Shown: one piece after another, positions 7,867 to 17,199 of the stretch | Position numbering within the stretch: position 1 is the first letter of the stretch | Layout: every line of letters starts with the position of its first letter | Program-made: the position numbers and the translations under genes | Notes under the pieces: generated by a model | Database searches by the model: none | What the model saw: the letters and a program-made list of their open reading frames with translations, nothing else | What the model was told of the DNA's origin: nothing | Origin: Thermohalobaculum sp038528605 | GTDB lineage: Bacteria > Pseudomonadota > Alphaproteobacteria > Rhodobacterales > Rhodobacteraceae | DNA length: 42,209 bases | Assembly (NCBI GenBank): GCA_038528605.1 | Contig: JBCBEP010000017.1 | Span: 1-42,209, forward strand | Direction of reading: 5' to 3'

Positions 7867-8404
7867 TCGCTGGTTTCTCGATGCCTGCGTGCTTTACCCG
7901 CAGCTGCTGCGCCGGGTGTTCCTGGGACTCGGCCGGGCAGGGCTGGTGCGGCTCTTCTGGTCGGAGCGGGTGCTCGAGGAGTGGCGCATCGCGGCGGCGC
8001 GGGCCGGAGGAATGGCGGCAGAGGCATCGGTGCGCGCCGAAGCGGCGGAGATGGCGGCTGGTTTCGAGGGCGCGCTGACGGTGCCTGATGCGACGTTGGA
8101 GGCTGCCCTGGAGCTGCCGGACCCGGCGGATGCGCATGTAGCGGCCGGGGCTGCCGCGGCCGGGGCCCGCGTGATCACTCTCAACATCCGCGACTTCCCC
8201 GCGCGCAGGCTCGCGCCGCACGGGGTGAGCGCGGACCATGCGGACAGCGCGCTCTGGCGGCTGCACGGAGAGGCGCCCGAGGCGGTGGAGCGGGTTCTGG
8301 CCGATGCCGCGGCGATGCTGGAGCCTGGAACGGGGCTGCGGGGCGCCCTCAAGCGGGCGGGGGTGCCCCGCTTTGCCAAGGCGGCCACGGCGTCGCAGAT
8401 GTGA
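7859..8404 (+). CDS. PIN-domain protein (putative ribonuclease)
   Basis: A 181-aa protein with PIN-fold landmarks: WFLDACVLYP at the N-terminus (first acidic residue), a middle acidic region LPDPADAHVAAGA, and VITLNIRDFP near residue 105, matching the conserved Asp positions of PIN nucleases. The ATG lies inside the 3' end of the methyltransferase gene (8-bp overlap), so the two are translationally coupled. Most PIN proteins are toxins with a cognate antitoxin; no small antitoxin gene is found here, and the partner is instead an RNA methyltransferase. A housekeeping RNA-processing role is therefore more likely than a toxin role, but this is inference. A 22-bp-arm inverted repeat follows the stop by 13 bp. 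Confidence 0.8.
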   Translation: MADRWFLDACVLYPQLLRRVFLGLGRAGLVRLFWSERVLEEWRIAAARAGGMAAEASVRAEAAEMAAGFEGALTVPDATLEAALELPDPADAHVAAGAAAAGARVITLNIRDFPARRLAPHGVSADHADSALWRLHGEAPEAVERVLADAAAMLEPGTGLRGALKRAGVPRFAKAATASQM

Positions 8405-8417
8405 CCCATGCGATGAT

Positions 8418-8502
8418 GGGGGCAGGCTGGCGGGTGGGCCCGTTCGCGCGTCGCGGGGCTTGCGCCCCGCGCCTGGCTCCGCCCACCCGCCAGCCTGCCC
8501 CC
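8418..8502. repeat. Large perfect inverted repeat with nested hairpin
   Basis: Two 22-bp arms (8418-8439 and 8481-8502) are exact reverse complements; within them CGCGGGGC-TTGC-GCCCCGCG (8452-8471) forms a second perfect 8-bp hairpin. As RNA this is an extremely stable structure of about 85 nt; as DNA it could extrude a cruciform. It lacks a U-tract, so it is not a classic intrinsic terminator. Part of the arm (GGCTGGCGGG and GGGCC) resembles the reverse strand of the repeats at 5741 and 14841, and the TTGC loop matches copy 1. It sits between the PIN gene and the Pho promoter. Confidence 0.85.
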
Positions 8503-8551
8503 GCACGGGTTTTCCGCAGTCCCCGGGGGCGTTTCCGGAGGGTGGAGGCTG

Positions 8552-8601
8552 CGTCATGGGCTCGTCATAGTTCGGTCATCCAAGTGTTGCGCTTGCATGA
8601 T
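8552..8601 (+). promoter_or_regulatory. PhoB box (three 11-bp repeats) and -10 of the phn operon
   Basis: GTCAT occurs at 8553, 8564 and 8575, exactly 11 bp apart, each preceded by C or G. This is the pattern of PhoB sites (direct repeats of CTGTCAT with 11-bp period). The last two repeats make a standard 22-bp box (8563-8584), and 11 bp downstream is CATGAT (8596-8601), a fair -10 at the spacing used by Pho promoters, where the box replaces the -35. The operon begins at 8659. Phosphate-starvation control of phosphonate uptake is expected from this. Confidence 0.8.
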
Positions 8602-8658
8602 CAAAGCTGGCGGCCCGCGGCAGACCACCCGCGGCGGTGAGCTGAGGCGGAGTGCTGC

Positions 8659-9486
8659 GTGCAGATCGAGATCCGGAACCTGCAGAAGACCTTCGGCACG
8701 GCGCGCGCAGTGCATGATTTTTCCGCCTCCATCGACCGGCCCATGATGCTGGGTGTGATCGGGCCCTCCGGTGCCGGCAAGTCGACGCTTCTGCGCATGA
8801 TCAACCGTCTGACCCCGGCCACGGGCGGGCAGGTGATCGTGGATGGCACCGACGTGCTGGCGCTGAAGGGCCGGGCGATGCGCCGCTGGCAGCGCGATTG
8901 CGCGATGATCTTCCAGCAGTTCAATCTCGTGCCGCGGCTCGATGTGGCGACCAACGTGATGCTTGGCCGGCTCGAAGGCATGGCGACGCTGCCCTCGCTT
9001 TTCTCGCTCTTCGGCAAGCAGGATATCGAGCGGGCGCTCGCAGCGCTCGACCGTCTGGGGATCGCGGAACAGGCGATGAAGCGGGCCGAGGCGCTTTCAG
9101 GCGGCCAGCAGCAGCGTGTCGCCATCGCGCGCGCGCTGATGCAGGGTCCGCGGATGATCCTGGCCGACGAGCCCATCGCTTCGCTCGACCCCATGAACGC
9201 CGAGATCGTCATGCGCGCGCTCCGCCAGATCCATGAGGAGGAGCGGATGACCGTGGTCTGCAACCTCCACACCCTCGACACCGCCCGCGCCTATTGCGAC
9301 CGCATCATCGGCATGCGGCTCGGCCATATCGTGTTCGATGGCGGGCCGGCCGACCTGACGACGGATGCCGCGCGCGAGATCTACGGTGCCGGCGACGAGT
9401 TCAACGAGGCCGCGACCTCGACCAGCATTGCGAAGGTGCTGCCGCCCGAAACCGGCGCGCCGCCTGCCGACCGAATGCGGGCCTGA
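8659..9486 (+). CDS. phnC: Phosphonate ABC transporter, ATP-binding protein
   Basis: The 275-aa ATPase of a phosphonate/phosphate-ester importer. Walker A is GPSGAGKST (residues 35-43), the signature is LSGGQQQRVAIARAL, and Walker B is MILADEP followed by the switch His in VCNLHTLD. The start is GTG at 8659, with GAGGCGGAG about 7 bp upstream; no ATG fits the conserved N-terminus. It is the first gene of phnC-phnD-phnE1-phnE2-hexapeptide transferase and lies 57 bp after the Pho promoter -10. No C-P lyase gene (phnG-phnM) follows in the window. Confidence 0.93.
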   Translation: MQIEIRNLQKTFGTARAVHDFSASIDRPMMLGVIGPSGAGKSTLLRMINRLTPATGGQVIVDGTDVLALKGRAMRRWQRDCAMIFQQFNLVPRLDVATNVMLGRLEGMATLPSLFSLFGKQDIERALAALDRLGIAEQAMKRAEALSGGQQQRVAIARALMQGPRMILADEPIASLDPMNAEIVMRALRQIHEEERMTVVCNLHTLDTARAYCDRIIGMRLGHIVFDGGPADLTTDAAREIYGAGDEFNEAATSTSIAKVLPPETGAPPADRMRA

Positions 9487-9575
9487 GCGGCCCCATGCCC
9501 CCGCGGCCGTCCACGCAAGAGACGGCACGGTTTCACCCCCACTGACGGCCTGAAGTACGGCCAGAGGAGATGAGA

Positions 9576-10526
9576 ATGACCATCAAGAGCCTGATCGCGG
9601 CCGCCGCCGCCAGCTTCATCGCGACCACTGCCATGGCGCAGGATGCCGGTTCGTCCGACGTCTACAAGAAGGACTACAAGCGCGATCTCGGCATCACCGA
9701 GTTCCGCATCGGCCTGCTGGGCGGCGAGAACGCCACCGACCGCATGCGCTCGAACGAGTGCCTTCGCCAGTATGTCGAGGACCTGCTCGGCGTCGAGACG
9801 AAGCTCTTCGCCCCGGCCGACTATGACGGCGTGATCCAGGGCCTCCTCGGCGGCTCGCTCGACATGGCCTGGCTCGGCGCCTCGTCCTACGCCAAGACCT
9901 ATCTCGAGGACCCGGATGCGGTTGAGCCGGTGCTCGTGAAGATCAACACCGACGGCTCCTTCGGCTACTACTCGGTGGGCTTCGCCCGCGTCGACAGCGG
10001 CATCACCTCGCTCGACGACATGAAGGACAAGAAGTTCGGCTTCGGTGACCCGAACTCGACCTCGGGCTACCTGATCCCGTCGATCAACATCCCGCAGGAA
10101 GGCTACTCGATGGCGCCGGGCGAGTACTTCGGCGACGTCGTCTTCACCGGCGGCCATGAGCAGACCATCGTTGCCGTGTCGAACGGCGACATCGATGCCG
10201 GCGTGACCTGGGCCGACGGCCTCGGCGCCTGGGAGGACGGCTATAACTCGGGCGCGCTCCGCAAGGCCGCCGATGCCGGCCTCGTCGACATGACCGAGCT
10301 CGTGCAGATCTGGCAGAGCCCGGTGATCCCGGAAGGCCCGATCGTGCTCAGCAAGAGCCTGCCGGAGCGCGTGAAGCTCGACGTGACGGGCCTGATGGCG
10401 TCGCTCGAGTCGATGGACCCGGAATGCGCCTACGGCGTGATGGCCGGTGAAGTGAAGGGCCTCGCCCCGATCCAGCACGAAGCCTACCTCTCGATCATCG
10501 CCGCTCGCCAGGCGAAGTCGAACTGA
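9576..10526 (+). CDS. phnD: Phosphonate ABC transporter, periplasmic binding protein
   Basis: A 316-aa secreted binding protein. The signal peptide (MTIKSLIAAAAASFIATTAM, cleavage after AMA) is followed by a PhnD-type domain with RIGLLGGENATDR, the ligand-pocket stretch DMAWLGASSYAKT, and FGFGDPNSTSGYLIPS. It delivers phosphonates to PhnE. The ATG at 9576 is 6 bases from GAGGAG; the in-frame ATG at 9570 overlaps that site and is less likely. Codon use is strongly biased to C-ending codons compared with its neighbours, as expected for an abundant binding protein. A 96-bp gap with a stable hairpin separates it from phnE1. Confidence 0.92.
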   Translation: MTIKSLIAAAAASFIATTAMAQDAGSSDVYKKDYKRDLGITEFRIGLLGGENATDRMRSNECLRQYVEDLLGVETKLFAPADYDGVIQGLLGGSLDMAWLGASSYAKTYLEDPDAVEPVLVKINTDGSFGYYSVGFARVDSGITSLDDMKDKKFGFGDPNSTSGYLIPSINIPQEGYSMAPGEYFGDVVFTGGHEQTIVAVSNGDIDAGVTWADGLGAWEDGYNSGALRKAADAGLVDMTELVQIWQSPVIPEGPIVLSKSLPERVKLDVTGLMASLESMDPECAYGVMAGEVKGLAPIQHEAYLSIIAARQAKSN

Positions 10527-10583
10527 TCGGCTGATCCAATCGCGGCGTCGCCGGCCCCGAGCCGGCGGCGCCGATATCGGTAA

Positions 10584-10602
10584 GGTGGGGTTCGACCCCA
10601 CC
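10584..10602 (+). promoter_or_regulatory. Intercistronic hairpin between phnD and phnE1
   Basis: GGTGGGG-TTCGA-CCCCACC forms a 7-bp stem with a 5-base loop in the gap between the binding-protein and permease genes. Such hairpins often protect the upstream part of an ABC-transporter mRNA from 3' decay, giving more binding protein than permease. No U-tract follows, so full termination is unlikely. The TTCGA loop gives a chance likeness to a tRNA T-arm. Confidence 0.5.
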
Positions 10603-10622
10603 ATCGGACGGACCCCACGCCC

Positions 10623-11480
10623 ATGAGCCTCGCGGATCTTTCGCACGACATCCAGGAGCAGGAGCGGCGGCGCAGGATCTATTCCTTCGCGCTGGTGCTG
10701 ATCGCGCTTGCGGTGCTGGTCTCGGGCTACTTCCAGGCCTCCGACATGAATTCGGGCTCGTTCCTGAGCGGGCTCGGCCAGTTCTTCGACTACCCCGCCG
10801 GCATTGTCGAGGAAGCCTGGGAGTCGGGCTTCGGCTTCTTCGGGCTGATGTGGGGCTTCATACCCGCGCTGATCGAGACGCTGAACATCGCTTTGGCGGC
10901 CACGATCATCGGCGGGTTCTTCGCCACCTGCCTCGCCTTCATCTCCACCAATAACCTCGATGTGCCGACCTGGCTGATCCCGATCGTGCGGCGCGTGATG
11001 GACATCATGCGCGCCTTTCCGGAGCTGATCGTCGCACTCTTCCTGATCTTCGTACTCGGCACCTCGCCGGTGCCGGCGATGATCGCCGTGGCGTTCCATA
11101 CCGTGGGCGCGCTCGGCAAGCTGTTCTCCGAGGTCGTCGAGAACGTGGACCTGAAGCCGGTGGAGGGGTTGAAAGCCACCGGCGCTTCCTGGGTTCAGCG
11201 CATCCGCTTCGGCGTGCTGCCGGCGGTGGCGCCCAACTTTCTCAGCTACTTTCTGCTGCGCCTCGAGATCAATGTGCGCGCCTCGGCCATCCTCGGCTTC
11301 GTCGGCGCCGGCGGCATCGGCGCGGAGCTGCGGCGGACCATTGGCTGGGGGCAGGGCGCCGGGGACGAGACCATGGCGCTCTTCGTCCTCCTCTTTCTCT
11401 CCATCGTGGTCATCGACCAGCTCTCGTCCTGGGGCCGTGCGCGGCTGACGGGCGGGACGGCCGGGACCCAGCGGGTTTGA
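10623..11480 (+). CDS. phnE: Phosphonate ABC transporter permease PhnE (first copy)
   Basis: A 285-aa inner-membrane permease with a cytoplasmic N-terminus (HDIQEQERRRR), a first TM segment near residues 19-38, a cluster of TM helices from about 75 on, and the EAA loop in ENVDLKPVEGLKATGASW that contacts PhnC. It pairs with the second permease gene 10 bp downstream; two PhnE genes in tandem are usual in the Rhodobacterales and probably form a heterodimer. Length fits the normal PhnE size. Confidence 0.9.
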   Translation: MSLADLSHDIQEQERRRRIYSFALVLIALAVLVSGYFQASDMNSGSFLSGLGQFFDYPAGIVEEAWESGFGFFGLMWGFIPALIETLNIALAATIIGGFFATCLAFISTNNLDVPTWLIPIVRRVMDIMRAFPELIVALFLIFVLGTSPVPAMIAVAFHTVGALGKLFSEVVENVDLKPVEGLKATGASWVQRIRFGVLPAVAPNFLSYFLLRLEINVRASAILGFVGAGGIGAELRRTIGWGQGAGDETMALFVLLFLSIVVIDQLSSWGRARLTGGTAGTQRV

Positions 11481-11490
11481 GGAGGGCGGG

Positions 11491-12834
11491 ATGAGCGATA
11501 CTGCAACCGCCCCGGCCGCCATCACGGTCGATGAAGCTTACGGCACCATCAAGCGCCGCCGCTTCGCGCTCTTCGGCGTGCTTGGGGCCGTGTTCCTCTA
11601 CCTCGCCTATGCCTGGGTGAGCTTCGGGGTCACCGACCTCATCCTGCGCTCGGAGCCGGACCGCGCGGTGCTGCTGGGCACGGACTCGGTCGCCTACAAG
11701 GTGCATGTCTTCAAGAACCTGCGGCGCGACGGGCTCGATGTGTCGATCGAGGGCGAGCGGCGGGCCACTTACGAGCGGGAAGACTGGCCCGACTGGGTAA
11801 CGCCCGTGGGCGAGACTGATGCCGAGATCGATCTCGGCGGGGGCTACCGGGTCGTCATCGCGGGGCCGGGCTTCGACTTCGAGGTGCCGGACTATGGCAC
11901 CATCAGCGCCGAGTCGGGTGAGGACGGCATCAGCTGGACGCTGCCTGACGGTGCGGAGGCGCCGGACTGGGCGAGCCTCAACGAGCGAAAGGTCGATCTC
12001 CGGCCCACCGTTTTCCGCCGCGTGCAGATCACGGCCACGCGGATCGAGGTGCACCGCTATTTCTTCGGCTGGGAGAACTTCTGGTTCTCGTTCGACAGCC
12101 CGCTGCGCGCCTATTCCTTCACCGAGATCATGGGGCTGATGGTCTCGGGCGACCGGCTGGATCCGGAGCAGTCGAACTTCTCGCTGATCACGGGCGCCTT
12201 CCTGAACAACCCGGAATGGCAGCACGGCCATGTGTTCACGGCATTGGGCGAGACCATCCTGATGGCGGTACTCGGCACCATGACCGCCGTGCTCCTCGGG
12301 CTTCCGCTGGCCTTCCTCGCGGCGCGCAACTTCACGCCCTCGATGGCGGTGCGCTTCGCGCTCCGGCGGATCTTCGACTTCCTGCGCGGGGTGGACGCGC
12401 TCATCTGGTCCCTGATCCTGATCCGCGCCTTCGGGCTCGGGCCTCTTACCGGCGCGCTGGCCATCGCGCTGACGGATACCGGGACGCTCGGCAAGCTCTT
12501 CTCCGAAGCGCTCGAGAACGTCGATAACCGCCAGATTGAGGGCGTGCGGGCGACCGGGGCGGGGCAGCTGCAGCGCTACCGCTTCGGGGTGATCCCGCAG
12601 ATCATGCCGGTCTTCATCAGCCAGGGGCTCTACTATCTCGAGTCGAACACCCGCTCCGCTACCGTGATCGGGGCGCTGGGCGCGGGTGGTATCGGTCTCG
12701 TGCTCGTGGAGACGCTGCGCACCTCCCGCGACTGGGAGAACACGCTTTACATCATCCTCCTCACCGTGATCGTCGTGGTTCTGATGGACCAGCTCTCGAG
12801 CTGGCTGAGACGCCGCCTGATCACCGGGGAGTGA
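11491..12834 (+). CDS. phnE: Phosphonate ABC transporter permease PhnE (second copy, with large insert)
   Basis: At 447 aa this is about 160 residues longer than a normal PhnE. After TM1 (FALFGVLGAVFLYLAYAWV, about 19-37) comes a soluble stretch of roughly 160 residues rich in charged and aromatic residues (for example ADLIDLGGGYRVVIAG-like strands near 110-125), and only from about residue 245 the permease helices and the EAA loop (ENVDNRQIEGVRATGAGQLQ). Topology puts the insert in the periplasm, where it could touch PhnD. I recognise no domain in it. The stop is one base before the GTG start of the next gene, so translation is coupled. Confidence 0.88.
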   Translation: MSDTATAPAAITVDEAYGTIKRRRFALFGVLGAVFLYLAYAWVSFGVTDLILRSEPDRAVLLGTDSVAYKVHVFKNLRRDGLDVSIEGERRATYEREDWPDWVTPVGETDAEIDLGGGYRVVIAGPGFDFEVPDYGTISAESGEDGISWTLPDGAEAPDWASLNERKVDLRPTVFRRVQITATRIEVHRYFFGWENFWFSFDSPLRAYSFTEIMGLMVSGDRLDPEQSNFSLITGAFLNNPEWQHGHVFTALGETILMAVLGTMTAVLLGLPLAFLAARNFTPSMAVRFALRRIFDFLRGVDALIWSLILIRAFGLGPLTGALAIALTDTGTLGKLFSEALENVDNRQIEGVRATGAGQLQRYRFGVIPQIMPVFISQGLYYLESNTRSATVIGALGAGGIGLVLVETLRTSRDWENTLYIILLTVIVVVLMDQLSSWLRRRLITGE

Positions 12835-12835
12835 C

Positions 12836-13456
12836 GTGAAGAAATTGTCGGAGACGCCGCTGATCGAGCCCGGCTGCAAGGTCGTGAACTCGACCCTCGG
12901 GCGGTATGTGGAGCTGCAGGCGGGGACCGAGCTTCTGAACGTCGACTTCGGCGACTACTCCTACACCGCCGGGCATTGCGACATCGCGAACGCGACCATC
13001 GGCAAGTTCGCCAACATCGCGAGCTATGTGCGGATCGGGGCGACGGATCACCCGATGAGCCGCGCGTCTCAGCACCACATGCTCTACCGCTCCGCCTCCT
13101 ACTGGGACGATGTGGAGGACGACACGGCCTTCTTCGAGAAGCGGCGGGCGCGGCGCACGGTGATCGGGCACGACACCTGGCTTGGCCACGGGGCGATGAT
13201 CAAGCCGGATGTGACGGTGGGCCATGGCGCGGTGGTGGGTGCAGGCGCTGTGGTGACAAAGGATGTGGCGCCCTATGCGATCGTGGCCGGGAACCCTGCA
13301 CGGCTGATCCGCGAGCGGCACCCCGCTCCGATCGCCGAGCGGCTGATCGCGCTTGCCTGGTGGAACTGGAGCCATGCGGCGCTGCGCGCGGCGCTGGAGG
13401 ATTTCCGGGCGCTGGAGGCGGAGGCCTTTCTCGAGAAATACGAAGGCCAGGCCTGA
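12836..13456 (+). CDS. Phosphonate-metabolism hexapeptide-repeat acyltransferase-like protein
   Basis: A 206-aa left-handed beta-helix protein of the family found in phn clusters (DapH/GlmU-related hexapeptide proteins). The repeats are visible at IEPGCKVVNSTLGRYVE, IANATIGKFANIASYVRIGA and IGHDTWLGHGAMIKPDVTVG, ending in the common GHGAVVGAGAVVTKDVAPYA and VAGNPARLIR. Family knowledge: probable acetyltransferase, substrate not settled. The GTG start at 12836 follows the phnE stop by one base. A downstream lipoprotein ATG overlaps its stop (TGATG). Confidence 0.88.
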   Translation: MKKLSETPLIEPGCKVVNSTLGRYVELQAGTELLNVDFGDYSYTAGHCDIANATIGKFANIASYVRIGATDHPMSRASQHHMLYRSASYWDDVEDDTAFFEKRRARRTVIGHDTWLGHGAMIKPDVTVGHGAVVGAGAVVTKDVAPYAIVAGNPARLIRERHPAPIAERLIALAWWNWSHAALRAALEDFRALEAEAFLEKYEGQA

Positions 13457-13905
13457 TGGTCGTGGCCGAAGAGGCCCACCGCCTCCCCCACCCGCCCACC
13501 CGTTCGGCGGTGGGCCTCTCCGGCCGCGGCGCGCGGACCCTTGCGGTGGCGGCCATGGCACTTTTGGCAGGATGCGAGGCGCCCGTGGTGCCGGTGGCGC
13601 TGAGCCCCGATCCGTGGCGGCCGGTGACCGATCCGGGGCGGTTCTACGATCTCGTGGCTGGGCGGCGGCTCACGGCCGGGGAGGATCATCTGGTCTTCTA
13701 CAATGACGGCCGGCTTGGCGGGTTTTACGACGGTGCCGTGCTGGAGGGGCGCTGGCGCTGGGACGGGGACCGGATGTGCCGGACGGCGCGGCTCGGCACC
13801 CGGCAGCTCTATCCCGACTGTCAGCTGATCGCCTGGGATGGCGAGCGGTTGCGGGTGACGCGCGAGGAAGGCCGGGGCAGCCAGGTGGTCTACGCGATCG
13901 AGTGA
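13456..13905 (+). CDS. Hypothetical lipoprotein
   Basis: A 149-aa protein with a lipobox LLAGC (Cys at about residue 37), after which comes a small beta-rich domain (FYDLVAGRRLTAGEDHLVFY, then DGAVLEGRWRWDGDRMCRT and YPDCQLIAW) with two further Cys. The fold recalls short periplasmic lipoproteins that read like 'response to ligand' domains, but I do not recognise the family. The ATG at 13456 overlaps the upstream stop (TGATG). However a perfect inverted repeat (13471-13518) covers the next codons, and an in-frame GTG at 13510 would give a normal 22-residue signal peptide, so the real start may be there. Confidence 0.65.
   Translation: MVVAEEAHRLPHPPTRSAVGLSGRGARTLAVAAMALLAGCEAPVVPVALSPDPWRPVTDPGRFYDLVAGRRLTAGEDHLVFYNDGRLGGFYDGAVLEGRWRWDGDRMCRTARLGTRQLYPDCQLIAWDGERLRVTREEGRGSQVVYAIE
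13471..13518. repeat. 13-bp inverted repeat at a gene boundary
   Basis: GAGGCCCACCGCC (13471-13483) is exactly complementary to GGCGGTGGGCCTC (13506-13518), with a 22-base C-rich loop. It lies 15 bp after the end of the phn operon and would normally be read as an intergenic hairpin; it overlaps the longest form of the lipoprotein gene. No U-tract follows. Confidence 0.6.
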
Positions 13906-13967
13906 CCCGCGCTTGACAGCCTGCCATGCCCGCCGGAGCCTTTCGGGAGCAGCGGGAGGCATGGGCC

Positions 13968-14825
13968 ATGCGGGAAGTCAGGATCACGGGCGCGATCGGC
14001 GCGGAACTCGAGGGCGTGGACCTCTCGGGACCCATCTCCGAGGATTTGGCCGGGGCGTTGCGGGATGCGCTGGCGCGGCACCTGCTGATCGTGGTGCGGA
14101 ACCAGGATATCGGGCCCGAGCAGCATCGGCGGATCACCGAGATCTTCGGGGCGCCCGCGGTGAACCCCTATGCGCCGGGGCCGCCAGAGCACCCGGAGAT
14201 GACGCGGATCGTGAAGGAGGCGGATGAGCGGACGGGCGTCTTCGGCGGAGGCTGGCATTCTGATCTGAGCTTTCTCGAACGCCCGCCCGGCGGCTCGGTG
14301 CTCTATGCCGTGGAGGTGCCGCCCTGGGGCGGGGACACGATGTGGGCGAGCATGCAGGCGGCGTGGGACGCCCTGCCCGAGCCGCTGAAGCTGCTGCTCG
14401 ACGGGCGCGACGCGGTGCATGTGGGCAAGCCCTATGGCGTCAAATGGGCCCCGCCGGTGGAAGAGCAGGCCATGAAAGGCTCGACGCGGCGGGGAGACCC
14501 GGAGGCGGATCGCGAGCGGTTCCATCCGGCGGTGCTGACCCATCCGCTAACGGGGCGGCTGGGGCTCTATCTGAACCCCACCTATGTGATGCGGCTGGAC
14601 GGGCTGAGCGAGGAGGAGAGCCGGCCTGTGCTGGAGCAGATCTGGCGGCATTGCGCGCTGCCCGAGTTCGGCTGCCGGCTGCGCTGGGGGGCGGGGACGC
14701 TTGCGGTGTGGGACAACTACGCCACCCAGCACTACGCCATCAACGACTACCACGGGTATCGGCGCGAGATGCGCCGGGCGACGTTTGAGGGGCGGCCAAT
14801 GGCGGACTGGGCCGTGGCGGCGTGA
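13968..14825 (+). CDS. TauD/TfdA-family Fe(II)/2-oxoglutarate dioxygenase
   Basis: A 285-aa cytoplasmic oxygenase. The iron triad is visible: H97 and D99 in GGGWHSDLSF and the distal H255 in NYATQHYAINDY, with an Arg for 2-oxoglutarate in YRREMRR (266-270). TauD relatives cleave sulfonates, halogenated phenoxy acids and other small molecules; the substrate here cannot be read from sequence. The start at 13968 has GGGAGG 8 bases upstream; the frame is open to an ATG at 13926 that would add 14 residues. It follows the Pho-controlled phosphonate uptake genes and the small lipoprotein on the same strand, so a role on an organophosphorus or sulfonate substrate is possible but unproven. Copy 2 of the hairpin repeat comes 15 bp after the stop. 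Confidence 0.85.
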   Translation: MREVRITGAIGAELEGVDLSGPISEDLAGALRDALARHLLIVVRNQDIGPEQHRRITEIFGAPAVNPYAPGPPEHPEMTRIVKEADERTGVFGGGWHSDLSFLERPPGGSVLYAVEVPPWGGDTMWASMQAAWDALPEPLKLLLDGRDAVHVGKPYGVKWAPPVEEQAMKGSTRRGDPEADRERFHPAVLTHPLTGRLGLYLNPTYVMRLDGLSEEESRPVLEQIWRHCALPEFGCRLRWGAGTLAVWDNYATQHYAINDYHGYRREMRRATFEGRPMADWAVAA

Positions 14826-14840
14826 CGTTCGAGGTTGATG

Positions 14841-14910
14841 GGGCGGGCTGTCTGGTCGCCCCGGCTTCGCGGGCGTTGCCCGCTCAGCGGCCCGCCCGCC
14901 AGCCGCGCCC
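14841..14910. repeat. GC-rich intergenic hairpin repeat, copy 2
   Basis: This 70-bp element matches 5741-5809 over about 29 bases at the left and 31 at the right. In the centre it has GCGGGC-GTT-GCCCGC where copy 1 has GGACC-TTGC-GGTCC: the bases changed but the pairing was kept. It sits between the convergent ends of the dioxygenase gene and purL. Confidence 0.75.
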
Positions 14911-14947
14911 AGCCTTTGAGATCAGGTTCTGGGATCAGCCACTGAGA

Positions 14948-17170
<2,223 letters not shown>

Positions 17171-17199
17171 CGTAGGTCTCCTATTCGTCGCGGGCGAGA

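Noticed and set aside
7859..8404. Toxin of a toxin-antitoxin pair
   Set aside because: The PIN domain invites this reading, but no small antitoxin gene is adjacent; the coupled partner is an RNA methyltransferase.
10584..10602. tRNA-like T-arm (GGTGGGGTTCGACCCCACC)
   Set aside because: No acceptor stem, D-arm or anticodon arm can be fitted around it; it is a simple intercistronic hairpin.
9381..12879. Two long antisense frames over the phn genes
   Set aside because: Both mirror phnC-phnE coding sequence and are rich in His, Arg and Glu without any domain.
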